From Oscheius dolichura (taxonomy: Eukaryota; Nematoda; Chromadorea; Rhabditida; Rhabditidae), in NCBI GenBank assembly GCA_932521035.1, contig OW051494.1, positions 2,218,001 through 2,282,000 of the forward strand: a stretch of 64,000 bases of DNA. Reading direction: 5' to 3'. Shown piece after piece: positions 1-11,075 of this stretch (the first letter of the stretch is position 1; every line of letters starts with the position of its first letter). The notes under the pieces are model-generated. The model did not search any database. It saw nothing but the letters and a program-made list of their open reading frames with translations, and was not told where the DNA came from. A program made the translations under genes and the position numbers.

Positions 1-3000
1 CTCACATCTTCCTTGTAGCTCTTCAAAAACTCTCGGCTCGACCATCTGCCCGCGTTCATTGCTCATCCGTTCCAGTTCTTCTCTATGCCGCCTCACGAGC
101 TCCTCCTTTTCCTTTTTAGCCGCCTCCATCTGATCCACCTGACCCACAGCAGTCGACTGGGTTCGTTGAATCTCCTCCAGCTCCAATTCCTTCTTTCTTC
201 TTCTAGCTTCAGATACTTGCCACTTCTTGTAGAGGAGTCCTCTCTCCCGCGCCTCATCGTCCCTCTCCTTTTCCAATTTCTTTATTTGAGCGGCGATAGC
301 TTCTGCTTCATTCGATTGCTTGAATTTCTCTTTTGAAAAGAATACAAAAATAAAAACTCACAATCTGTTCAGCCAACAGTCGCTTCTTTTTTTCCAGTTC
401 TTCTACAATCTTCCACTCTTCCTTTTCCCGTTGTTTCCTAGCTGCCTCCGTCGCCTTCAATCTGTTAATTCGTCCTCTCATCTCGTCAATTGCCTTCTCC
501 TTCTCCTGGCAGGAATGGTGCCACATTTTAACGGCAGTTTCAGTCGCGGCCAGTTTGTCCTTCTTCCCGTTCAATTCCACTTGCAACAGGCCCAATTTCT
601 CCTTTTCTTTCCCATTGATCTCTTTCAATTCGTCCCTTTCTGTTGTTCTATTATTCAATTCCGTAGCGACACTTTGAAGAGCCAGAAAAGATTTTCCTGC
701 CTTAAAACGACTTTGTTCACAGAAAGAATGATTCGAATTACCGTTTTGCCAGCCTCATCCAGTTTGTTTTGCAATTCCATGATATCCCGTTCCAATTTGT
801 CCATCGCTGCTTTCTGTTGTGCCTTCTCATTCAGCAATCGTTCCCTGTGATCATCACGAAGAGTTGCCATTTCCTCGCGGAGCTCTTCTTTCTCTCTTTC
901 CAGCTTCTGATTCTCAATCGTCTTCTCGGCCAATAGATCCTCTGCCATATGGTATCTCTCCTCCCAGTCCGCAGTGGCCTCTTGGCTAGTGTTGCTAGCC
1001 GTAGCCAAAGAGTTCTGTAGCTCCTGAAATAAGGAGTTTTAATGAGTTTACTTCTGGCACCCCTCCCCCACTACTGCTCTGTCTATTATTGTCGACCACG
1101 ACTTTAAAAAGGAGATTTTTGGGATAAAATGCATAAGGCGGCAGAGCAGACCCCATAGCGAGCCTTATGCGCTCCTTTCCAACCAGGAATTTCCATTTTA
1201 ATATTCAAAACCCCATTTGTATTCCCCAGACATCGTAAAATGCCCATAACAGTGCCATTTCGGACTACATACGGCCTCCTTTTCTCCTGCTTTCCCCGCT
1301 GTACTGTCTGCCCACGTCTAACTGGCTTCAATTGCTCCCACCCGTCTAATTTTGCCCATTTCATGGCAACCAAAGAAAGTCACTAACCTGAATTCGTACT
1401 ATTGCATTTTCCGCTAGTTTCTCCAGTCTGGTTATCTGCTCTTTCTGCCTCAAGTTTTCATCTGTTCCGACATGAACAAGGTTCTTTAATCTCAACGTTT
1501 CTTGTAGAAACCAGGTCGAGCTGATGTTCTCCATCACCGGCTCGATCACAATCTTCCTCTGAAGATGAGATGGTTCATAAAATAGAAATGACAAAATGTT
1601 ACCTTTCTGGGAGGCTCTCCACTGAATCGAACGGGTCCAGTTGTGGCAGCACCAGGAGGGGGCAGATTGGCCGTCGTGGAAGCCTTTTCCGGAGAGAGGA
1701 AGCCATGTTGCGAAGGGGAATTAGCATGAAGAGGCAGGGTTTGAGGAGGAGGCGAAGAAAACCATCCAGTTCCTACTCCAGAGCCGTTCGGGTGGTAATG
1801 TGGGGCATTCAGAAAGTTTGGCTTTGATGGAGAAGGTGCTTGATTAGACAACGTTGACATTGGTGGCTTGGCATCCACACTGAAGGCCTTCCCTCGGTTG
1901 ACAACAGCTGCCGGCCGATGAGACGGTACTAGTGATGGTTTAGCATCCATGCTGGCCGTCTTCGTCACAGGTGCCGGTTGAATGGAAGGCTTGACTTCTC
2001 TCGCATCCTTCGGGGTAGACGAAGATTCCCTACTGACTTCACGGGAAGACGATCTTCTGGGTAGCTCGGGGGCGAGCGTCGACCCATTACTCATAGTGAT
2101 ATGGTGAGAAAGAAAAGCTGATTCTCCTTCGACACTTGAGGTGCTCAGCCGGCTTCTGGTTGGTGCTTGAGGAGAACTCAACACGGCGACGGCTTGAGGA
2201 GAGGAGTGCTCGTTCGCTCGCTTCCGCAGCTTCTTTATATCCAGGGTATACCGGGAGACGGTCCTGCCTTCCTCGACAACTTGCTGTTCGGTCGTGAACG
2301 TTCTGGAAATGCAAATGAGTACGTTAGTTGATCCAAATTGATGGAGAGAGGATGATATTCCTCCATTCTTTTCCCCAATAAATGGAAGGGGAAAAGAAGA
2401 TGACAGGGGAGAATTCCTATTGGTTTTTCCCGTAATAAATTTCTTATGAAAGAGAGGAATCCAGCGACATTGAATAGCGACGAGGATTCGTCGGGAATTT
2501 CAAAGGAAACGCATTGCTCCGACTGCTTTTATAGGAAAGTGTTCCACGGAAACAGTATGCAACATTTGACAGCGTTTTCCCCGAGGGCGACGCGGCAGGA
2601 TAGTCCCTCGAATGGATGGGAAACTGTCGACGGTAAAGGGATCGATCCCCATGGCATGACGGCTAACTCACCCCCATTGGTAACAGGACAACGATCAAAA
2701 GGATAGCGGAATAGGCGGTTCCCGAGCAAACGGAAGATAATAAGGCGATAAGGGTCATCACCTCCTCTTTCGGTCGGGGGAGGGGATCTTTTATTTAGAC
2801 TGTGTATAGAGACAAGGACAGGTGAGACCGATCCAAACCATTAATTCCGACCTAGGGAGATGAGTCATTGCGCTAGACAAAATATGAAAAAGGGGAGGGA
2901 GAGCGGAAGATTTTCGTAGGAAAATGATCAGTATATATGAGGAGGAAGCCTACCGGAAGACGTAGAGCAGAGACCGAATGAGGAATTGACCCAGGCAGCG

Positions 3001-4393
3001 GGACAGAGCCTTGAGCAGGACAGCCTTGGTGATATTCTCGCCGGTGTCATAGTCAACATCGAACTTGGTCTTCCTCTTGCTCTTTGCTTCCTCGACATAT
3101 TTCAGTAAAGCATCTAAACGATGGAAATCTTGAGAAAAAGCGAGATAAACCGTACCGAAGGTGAAGAAGTCACATGTCCTGTTGTCTATCATATTCTTCC
3201 AATCATCCTCGGCCACGATTGAAGAGGCCAGATCTCTTGAGTGACACCATCGGGGTTTGTCTTCTTCTTCTGGGATGGACTGAAATATTAGGTTAAGATT
3301 GGCATTTCTCAAATCAGGAGATATTCTTTAATACGTACAGTGGCGACCAAAAGTTTGGAAACTTTTGATATTTTGGGCTAGCTCACCCATAACAGCGTCT
3401 GATTTTCTAGAAACTTGCTATAATGGGTAGAAATAGACGAGAAACACGATGGTAATACCCATTTTTACAAAAACTCAAACTTGAGAATTTTATAAAGTTT
3501 TTTTGGAAAATAGCGGACCAAAAGTTTGGAAACCTCTTTTCTCGACTCTCTCGCGCTTGGAATAACCATATTCTTTTAAATGTTTTTGTGTAGAAATACT
3601 TCTATAAGCCTGTTCTACATGGCCCATCAGGAATCTCCCCGTAAAAACCTTACAAAGGAGCTCCCCGAAATACCCCCGTTTGACCGTAATTGGCTTTGAT
3701 TGGGGTTTCATGGCGGATAAATCCAAAATTTATTGAGTTGTAAGAAAACTGAGTACAAGGTCTTGTAGGTAGAGCTCGATCTGATGAGCAAGCTTAAAAA
3801 GCAACGAGCTTAAAAAGAAAAAAAAAAACAGAGAAGCAGCGTACCTCCTTCCTTTTGTAAGCCCATTCAGGAATGCAGGTGGGTGCCAATAGCTCAAAAC
3901 ATTCCACAATCTGATGTGGTTCCAAAGGCTCTGGTCTGAAATGAACTGTTCCTCAAAATACAATAAAGAAAAGCCTACTCGTAGTCGCCAGGCAGTCGTT
4001 TCACAATCTGCTTAGCTATTGTGGTCAAACTGAACGAGCTTTGATATAATTCCAATTTTTGTTGAATATAGGCACGGATAGGATGTTGGTCAATCTGGAA
4101 AAGAGGAGAATTCTTCGTATTTTCTAAGGAAAAGAAACTCACGTAGTTATAGATATCCCTTCCCAACATTCCGCGCAATCCTTCGGCTGAAGAGATCTTC
4201 GTATTTCTGTCCCAAAGGTGGAAATTGCTATTTCTTAATTGATTGTACGACGGGATACTGTAGACAATAGGCGTTGGCAGAAGATTATTCGCCTGAAAGA
4301 AAGAGACAATGAAAATAAAAGGGAACGGGGGGTGCTTACCCGGCGGAGGACAGTTTCCTCGCTTGTACTGGGCAGGAGATCTAATATATCCAT
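1..4393 (-). CDS. Unrecognised N-terminal domain plus long coiled coil, family copy 1 (3' end outside window)
   Basis: Eleven phase-consistent exons, read right to left: 4340-4393, 4143-4292, 3979-4094, 3845-3935, 3156-3279, 2954-3113, 1603-2302, 1388-1558, 742-1023, 362-700, 1-327. The start MDILDLLPSTSEETVLRR was chosen because the paralogue at 6.5-10.9 kb begins the same way. About 230 residues of globular sequence (exons 1-6, ending SRCLGQFLIRSLLYVFR) lead into a Ser/Pro-rich linker (exon 7) and then Glu/Lys/Arg-rich heptads over all remaining exons. The gene leaves the window still in coiled coil. The intron after exon 4 is swollen by a Tc1-like remnant, and the 650-nt intron after exon 6 has no other content I can see. 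I recognise no named domain in the N-terminus. A structural role for the coiled coil is inference. Two late acceptors are weak (TTTTAAG before 700, AAAGAG before 327), so those exon starts may shift slightly. Confidence 0.7.
3336..3540. mobile_element. Remnant of a Tc1/mariner-like terminal inverted repeat with internal direct repeat (IR/DR type)
   Basis: A TA dinucleotide at 3336-3337 is followed by CAGTGGCGACC, close in style to Tc1-superfamily ends. The core ACCAAAAGTTTGGAAAC occurs at 3346 and again at 3517, in the same orientation and 171 bp apart. That is the layout of IR/DR-type Tc1 elements, where each end carries two transposase-binding repeats about 165-170 bp apart. No inverted partner appears in the rest of the intron (to 3844), so this looks like a lone left end. 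A weak 78-codon open frame at 3490-3726 lies over it, but I see no transposase motif. The insertion is in intron 4 of the coiled-coil gene and does not break its splice sites. Confidence 0.6.
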
Positions 4394-6508
4394 TATAGAG
4401 ACTCTGAAGTCTTTTATTTAATGCAGAAAAAAGAAAGGAGAAGAGATGAAGAAAGATATAATTATATATTTCCGGTGGGAAGATGAATAAGAGGAAAAAG
4501 GGGAGGACAAGTGTAACATGCGTTTTTGTAGCGACGCAATGGCATGGTTGCGTAAGCCATACCGACACCCTCCTAATTGCGTAAACGATCAACAGGCGGC
4601 TTAAGACCTGGCGGAAACAAAGGCACGCTTTACGGAGAGTGTATACCCATTGGGTGGCAGGAGACAGGCAGCTGAGAATGCCATCTGCGTCGGAGGATCA
4701 ACACTTTTCGGCTATTGGAAAGACGTTAGCCGTGGGAGGTTCACCTGTACAGTATAGGTGTGGAATTTACACCGGAGATCACTTTTGAAATAAGTGGAAA
4801 ACTATCCAAAAGAAGCTGAGCATTTCCCCTCTTGTAGAGCTCGCCTCGATTGTCCAATCTCCTGCACCCGTAAAGCCTCGGCAGGAGGTTCATCTTTATT
4901 CAAAACTGTTACAAAACTGTGATCTCTTTATATCTTTGACTTGCCGAGACTTTACGGGTGCAGGGAAGCGGACTCGTCGAGGACCGAGTCTCTTGGAGGC
5001 CTGCCTAAATTGAGGCTCGTTTAAAAACCCGCCGCCAAGTTATAGCGAAGGTTGTTAGCAAAAAGGGCAGAGATTGTTATCAACCAGGATAATGAGGGGA
5101 AACAAATTAGTCAGAGGTTATTTACGGTCGAGCTATCTGCCTGGCAAATAGTGCCAGTTGCCAGTAGGTCTCCTACTGTTTATCCCCAACTCGACTATTG
5201 TCGTCTAAAATATTGACCAGGAGGGATTAGATCTTTCCTCATGTTTTCCTCTCCTACAAGGTGGCCTCCACACAAGGAAAAGTGTCCTTTGTGGGAAGAT
5301 TTATAGTGCGTGTAGGGTTATTTTGGTTAAATTATAGGGACAATTATTGGGCAGGACGGGTCAGAGGACAACAGAGAATCAAATGAGTAAATTACACCCC
5401 CGCTTATTGGAGAAATATAAACAATGAACGGGGAGGTTTAAAACGGAGGCTAGCAAAAAGGTGGCTAAATATTCGAACGAATTAGGTTTATCGCGATCTA
5501 ACGCCCGGAAAGGCGTATAAAGCCGCTCCGCGCAAGTTTTTTTTTTTAAAAGGAAGAGGAAGAAAATGCGGAATAGGAGTAGCTAGAAATAGCTGATAAA
5601 AGTTTATGCCTGATTAGATAACGAGAGGAACGGAAGGGATCTCTCCAAAGGGGGAGAGAAAGAGACACTGGTGACTGGCAGAGGGCGGGACGCGTGCGTA
5701 CGTCTGCCTGGTTGAGTAATAGCTACGCGACACTCTCTCATTGTGGCCTTAGATGATCCACAGCGAGGTGTAACATCTTATAGGCTCATCTAATTCGGAA
5801 ATAATGGATACACATGGGCCGGATGGGATGAAAAATGGAAGTGACCAACTGACCGGGAGACTAGAGGTGGGAGGACGGGGGAGGAGGGGAATAACCCACG
5901 GGACGATGAGGGCATACAAGATATATATACAAACACTGGATGATCACTTTCTTTTGTATCTATTTTTCGTGTCCTGTTCCTTTCTTAACCATTATTTCAG
6001 GATAAGGAAGGGCGGCACTGTCAAGGGGAACAGTCCAACGGCCGACAAGCCGCCGATAAGGAGGTTAACGGATGGGGGGACTAGCTATGATAGCAAACGA
6101 TTTCGTAGGAATATCCTCGAATAGCGCTTTTCACCAAGTTTTTTAAAAGGAAAACTGGGTCAATACTAGTTCTTGGCAACGGTCCCACGCTTTCCTCTCT
6201 CTCACACGTGGCGCTTGCACATTTGCTGGCTCCCCGTCCTTCTTTCCTTTTTCCTTACTATACAATAATTAGCTATTATTTATTAACATTAATATACTCT
6301 ATATATGATTTTCAATATTGCTATATACAATAAGATCAAGTGTATATTGCCAAATGCTCATATAAAGCGCACCGTTTTTTTGGGCAATGGTAGGCGGCAG
6401 TGGATAGACTAGGCAGTATTATTGTGGTCGTATGTACAGACACGGGTAAATAACAGAAAATCCTACAAAAATAACTAAATATCCTCAACGGAAATGGGAG
6501 AATTCGGA
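4394..6508. other. Intergenic region, no gene supported
   Basis: This 2.1-kb spacer between the starts of copy 1 and the end of copy 2 holds no convincing coding exons on either strand. It contains the palindromic MITE at 4861-4964. Near its right end (6240-6370) it becomes A+T rich, probably the 3' flank of copy 2. It presumably includes the promoter of copy 1, but I cannot point to an element. Confidence 0.5.
4861..4964. mobile_element. Small palindromic MITE-like element
   Basis: Positions 4861-4884 (CCTGCACCCGTAAAGCCTCG then GCAG) and 4941-4964 are inverted copies of each other, matching at 22 of 24 positions. They enclose about 56 bp of A+T-rich sequence. The same 24-bp arm occurs alone at several other places in the window (about 18788, 18997, 20857 and 47871). 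A short element with inverted ends, no coding capacity and dispersed solo ends fits a MITE. I see no clear target-site duplication, so the exact ends are uncertain. Confidence 0.55.
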
Positions 6509-9500
6509 CTATTGCGGGGATGGGAACATTTTGCAGAGGTTCTTCTTCAAATCTTCGAAATTCTTCTGTACTTTTGTTAGGAAAATCTCCTCCTTCCCTT
6601 GGAGATCCCTCCTCAATTTCTCTACCTCTTCGATCAATGAGGCCTTCGCTTCCTGCTCCTTGGCGTTTTTCTCTCTTTCTTCTTTCAGTTCCCGTTCCAG
6701 AGGGTCGATCTTTTCTGTGAGAGTCTTTATCCTCTCCCTCACCGAATCTTTGAAATCTTCCAGCTTCTTACGTAGTTCGGCCTTCTCCTCCAGGCGCTCA
6801 CTGTTCAACTTGGCCAACTCTCCTTCCTGTTTCTTCAGAAGAGCGTTTTTCTCCACTTCAGCTCTATTCTTGATCTCCCCCAGGTGGTCTTTCATCTTCT
6901 TCAGTTCGTCTTCCTTCTTCTTTAACTCGGCCATCTTTTCAGCTTCAGCGGCCTGACACTTCTGGAACAGGGCGGCTGCCTCTCTCTCCACTGCCTTCAG
7001 CATTGTCGCAGCTGCTTCTAGCTCTTGTTTCTTCTGAAAATTCTCTTTTGTTAAACGGTAAATCATGAGAGAACGAAGGGAACACCACCCGCTCAACTGC
7101 AAACAAGTTCTCCTGCTGTGTAGCCGTTCAGTTCCCGTTCATTCTCCCCTAAACTTACATTATTCTCTGTCTCTTGCAGTTTCTTCTTATGGTCAGCAGC
7201 CGTCTTCCTCTCTTTCGTTTCTTGTTGTTTCTTGACCTCTTCCAGGTCTTTGGTCAATTCTTCGATTTTCTGTTCCCTCTCTGCGCAGAAACTGTGCAGC
7301 TCTTCAAAGACTGTTTCCGTCTTCTTGAGATCCTCCCGCTTCTCTTCCAGTTCCCTTTCCATTCGGGTTATTATCTCTTTATCTTTTCCGCTGGTCGTCT
7401 TCAGTTCGTCTCTTTCCTTCCTGATCTTTTCCAATTCGTCAGTGACACGTTGCGAACACTCCGAGAAGCCTGTTTGCTAGAAATAAGAACTTTTACTATA
7501 GATAAACGACCAAAATTACCTTTTTCTTCTCTGCAGCCAAATATTTTTCCAGAACTTGTACTCTCGTCATCAATTCCTTCTCCTTCCTTTCCAATTGATT
7601 GGCCCGCTCGTGTTCTTCTTCTATTTGTTTCAAGGCAACGTCTAGATCAATCTTTTCGGCGTTTTTCTAAAAACGGAAAGATTGTCAGAACCCGTAAAGA
7701 GGCAGCGAAATAATACTATGACAATCGAGCAGGGATGATTCTATTTTCCAGGGAATTCTCTCCCCTAGTGTTTGAAATGAACTGTAAGACCCACCTCTTG
7801 CTTCGTTGTTTCTAATTCCTTCGTCAAGTCGTCTATCTGCTTCTTCAGCTCGGCTTCGGCCTTCTCCGCCTGTCGGTGTCTCTCCCTCAGTCGCTGTGTC
7901 ATCTCCTCTTTCTCCTCCCTTTCCTCTTTGCACTGCCTCCTCTGCTCGTTGGTCGCCTTCATCTCCTGGATCATCTGCTTCTCCTTGACTTGTAGCTGCT
8001 TCTCCAGGCTGTCATATTGATCAATCTATAAAATTAACATTAAAACCCGAGTGACTTCAAATCCCTACCTGCTCCCGGTTATTGTATTCCAACTCCGCAA
8101 TCTTTCTCTCCAATTCTTCCACTTTCTTCCCTCCCTGATTGTTCTGTGTCAATTCTTCAATAGTCTTTTTCAATTCCTCGATTTTGTTCAGTTGCTGTCT
8201 CTCCCTATTCGGGCCGTCCTGGTATCGCAGGCCGAGTTGCTTCAAATCGTTGAGGATGGCTTCCTTCTGCTGGCCGAGTGAGAGAATCTCAATTGTCTTC
8301 TGGGCCAGTTGTTTGTTGAGCATGTTGCACTTTTTCTCCCAGCCTCGAATAACTTCGGCGTCAGCTTGGTTTCCGGCTGCTGAGAGCACATTCTCCAGTC
8401 TCTGAAACATAGATCGTATTCAAGTTATCCAATTTTTCGAGAATCTCCCTTTCCTTTCACCCAAACTACCCGAGGCTACCCATATTGCCCCCAGTTTACC
8501 CTATTGTACCCACCTGAATTTTTTCCTTATCCTGCTGAGCTTTTTCCACGTCCTGTTGAGCTTTTTCCTCCAATATTTGGATCTGCTTCTGGTAGGTCGC
8601 CTCCCTTCTCTGCTGTACCTCTTCCATTGCAGCCATCTTCGCCATCAGCTCCTTCACTTGAGCATCGACCTTCTCTTTTTGATTCTTCATATCCTTCTGT
8701 TCTCCCGCCTTCTTTTGTAGGGTCTTATTCAATCGGGAAATCTCTTCTGTCTTGGCCTTATTCTGTTCCACCAGCCAGGTGGTGTGCTCGTCCTGCTCAC
8801 ACTGTCGTCCAGCTCGTTGTATCGCTGCTTCGTCGAATTTTTTCTGAAAAGGACGATTTTGACTTTAAAGAAAAAGAATTACCTTCTGGGGTGGTTCTCC
8901 ATCCATATTTGAGGGACTCTTCCTGACGGTTCCTCGACCACTTGGTGGGCTTGGAAAGAGGGGTGGCAGGCCGCCAGCCACAGGACTCTGATACTGTAGA
9001 CCATTAGGCCCTGGTCTATTTTGAAGTAGACGAGGAGAAGACACCGTCGGTGAATTCGGAATAAAATTAGGAGCGGCGGACGAAGGTGGAAAACGGAGTG
9101 GCACGCCAGTGGGAGGAGGTGGTGGGGGCGGTAGCGGTCCGTCCATGCTGAAGGCCTTCTGCCGGTTGACTACAGCTCCTGGTTGAGGTGATGGCCGATC
9201 TCGCTGGGTTGCTCGAGTAAATGGCGGCGGGGTTTGTTCTCCTTCCAGTGATGATGTTCTGCTGGGAATTGCTCCTGGTCGGGAAGGCACACAGTTGCTC
9301 GTAGACTGTTGAGCAGGGCATTGACCAGCTGATTTTCCTTGATTTGAGCCATCTTTTGCACAACCTCGGAGACGAGTCATATCAATAGAATAGAGACAAG
9401 TGTTCTCGTCTAATGGGACAGTAGTTGTGAAGCACCTAGAAAAGAATTAGTGGTATTGTGAATCAAATAGAGGAATACAAGGGGCGGCTAGTGGACTACA

Positions 9501-10926
9501 AGCCATTTCAAGCCCTCAAGCAGTCAAACAATTTTATGATAGAAAATAGAAAAAGGGGTAGAGCGGCTCGGGAAATGGATATCCGACTAATCCAAGCGGG
9601 AAAGGGGCGGCCGGGGTGAGATAAAAAAACCTAGTCAGCGGGGGGCGATGACCAAAGGGAAGGCGATGGGTCATCGGCACGTCTTATAGGATAAACTTTA
9701 CCTGGGAACGTGTGGATCGCCCCCTCCCCTCTCATAATCCCCGAAGACGTTCCGTGTCAATGCAAAACACTATCATTCCGGTCACTGCCCTGCTCTGACC
9801 CTGTTATCTAGGAACTGATACTGGGTATTCCCTGGTGCTGGCCGTCCCTTCCCGGCCATGGCTCATTGCCTATCCCTAGATGGTTCAAAGGATTAGTAAA
9901 GAAACTAACCGGAAGGCATACACTAGGCACCGTATGAAGAACGACCCAAGGCAGCGAGACAGCGCTCTGAGAGCTATCGTCCTGTTGATGTTGGTGCCAT
10001 AGTCCGGGACAACGTCGAGTATCCGGTGATTTTTAGTAGCTCTCTTCTCGACGTACTTCTCCATCGCATCTAAAAGTTAGCAGTCAACTTTAGAAGTAAT
10101 GCGGCTGACGGTACCGTATACAAAGTAGCAGTAGTGGTTCTTTCCGGTGACGACGGCTTCCCACTCTTTCCTGACCGTAATCGCGGAGGCCAGCTCGTGT
10201 GTCACGGCGTTTGGCTAAAATATATAAAATATATTAGGTTATAGTCGATAATTTGTATATACTGTAGCAACTTTTATAGCCATTTTATAGAGTAAAAAGT
10301 ATAAAACAAAAGAAATACGAAGAGACATACCCCGTTCCTTGTGTAGGCCCAGTCGGGAATGCATAACTCCCCCATAATTTCTAACACCTTTTCCAGTTGT
10401 TCTCTTCTCAACGGCTCGGATCTGAAATAAATATATTCTTAAAATAATAAAAAAGAAACGCCTACTTATAATTCTGGGGCAGGATTTTCTCAATTCTCTT
10501 GGCTATTCTATTCAAACTGAAGGAGTTCTGATAATCGGCCAAGTTGGTTTGGATGTGCTCTCGGAGGGGATGATCACCGATCTGGAAAACCAATTTATAG
10601 AATTTTACCCCTAATTTTTGGACAAATAGCCTCTGCTCTGTTCAAAGTTTGACTCAAAACTCACGTGATTGTAGATAGTACTTCCCAACATTTGTCGCAA
10701 TCCCTCTACCGACGAGATATTCTTCTTCTTATCAAAATGAACGAAAAGCCCCAATTTTGTTTCATTGAAAGTCGGGATGGGGTGAAATAATTTCTTGGGA
10801 ACCAGTTCATTTATCTGAAAAGGGAAAAAATGAAGGAAACAGGAAAAAGGGAGGACTTACCCGTCGGAGGACTTGTTCTTCACTTGTGGAGGGTAAAATG
10901 TCCAGGATATCTCGACTTGGCGCCAT
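6509..10926 (-). CDS. Unrecognised N-terminal domain plus long coiled coil, family copy 2 (complete)
   Basis: Thirteen exons read in phase and total 3120 nt (1039 aa): 10861-10926, 10665-10814, 10466-10581, 10331-10421, 10115-10214, 9910-10069, 8883-9435, 8514-8843, 8069-8401, 7795-8025, 7520-7666, 7159-7476, 6509-7033. The N-terminal ~225 residues align with copy 1 (SSVEGLRQMLG, SFSLNRIAKRI, LRALSRCLGSFFIRCLVYAFR). Exon sizes 150, 116, 91 and 160 are the same in both. A Pro-rich linker in exon 7 includes a run of prolines and ends GEPPQK, like GEPPRK in copy 1. From exon 8 to the stop it is about 660 residues of charged heptads typical of a rod coiled coil. No motor, kinase or membrane motif was seen. 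Function is unknown. A filament or scaffold role is a guess from architecture only. Confidence 0.75.
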
Positions 10927-11075
10927 TTTTACTATATCTGAATCATTTTAATAGTATTAAAAATAGAGAACAAGGGAGAAAAAAGGGGGGAAGAAAGCTT
11001 TATCGACTATGATTGGAGCAGGGAATGGAGAGGGCTTATCGAAAGCAACCACACTTTTCGAAGCGACGCACTAGT

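Noticed and set aside
320-850. Phe/Leu-rich plus-strand frames across 0.1-0.9 kb and 7.2-7.7 kb
   Set aside because: They are antisense to coiled-coil exons with phase-consistent splice junctions on the minus strand.
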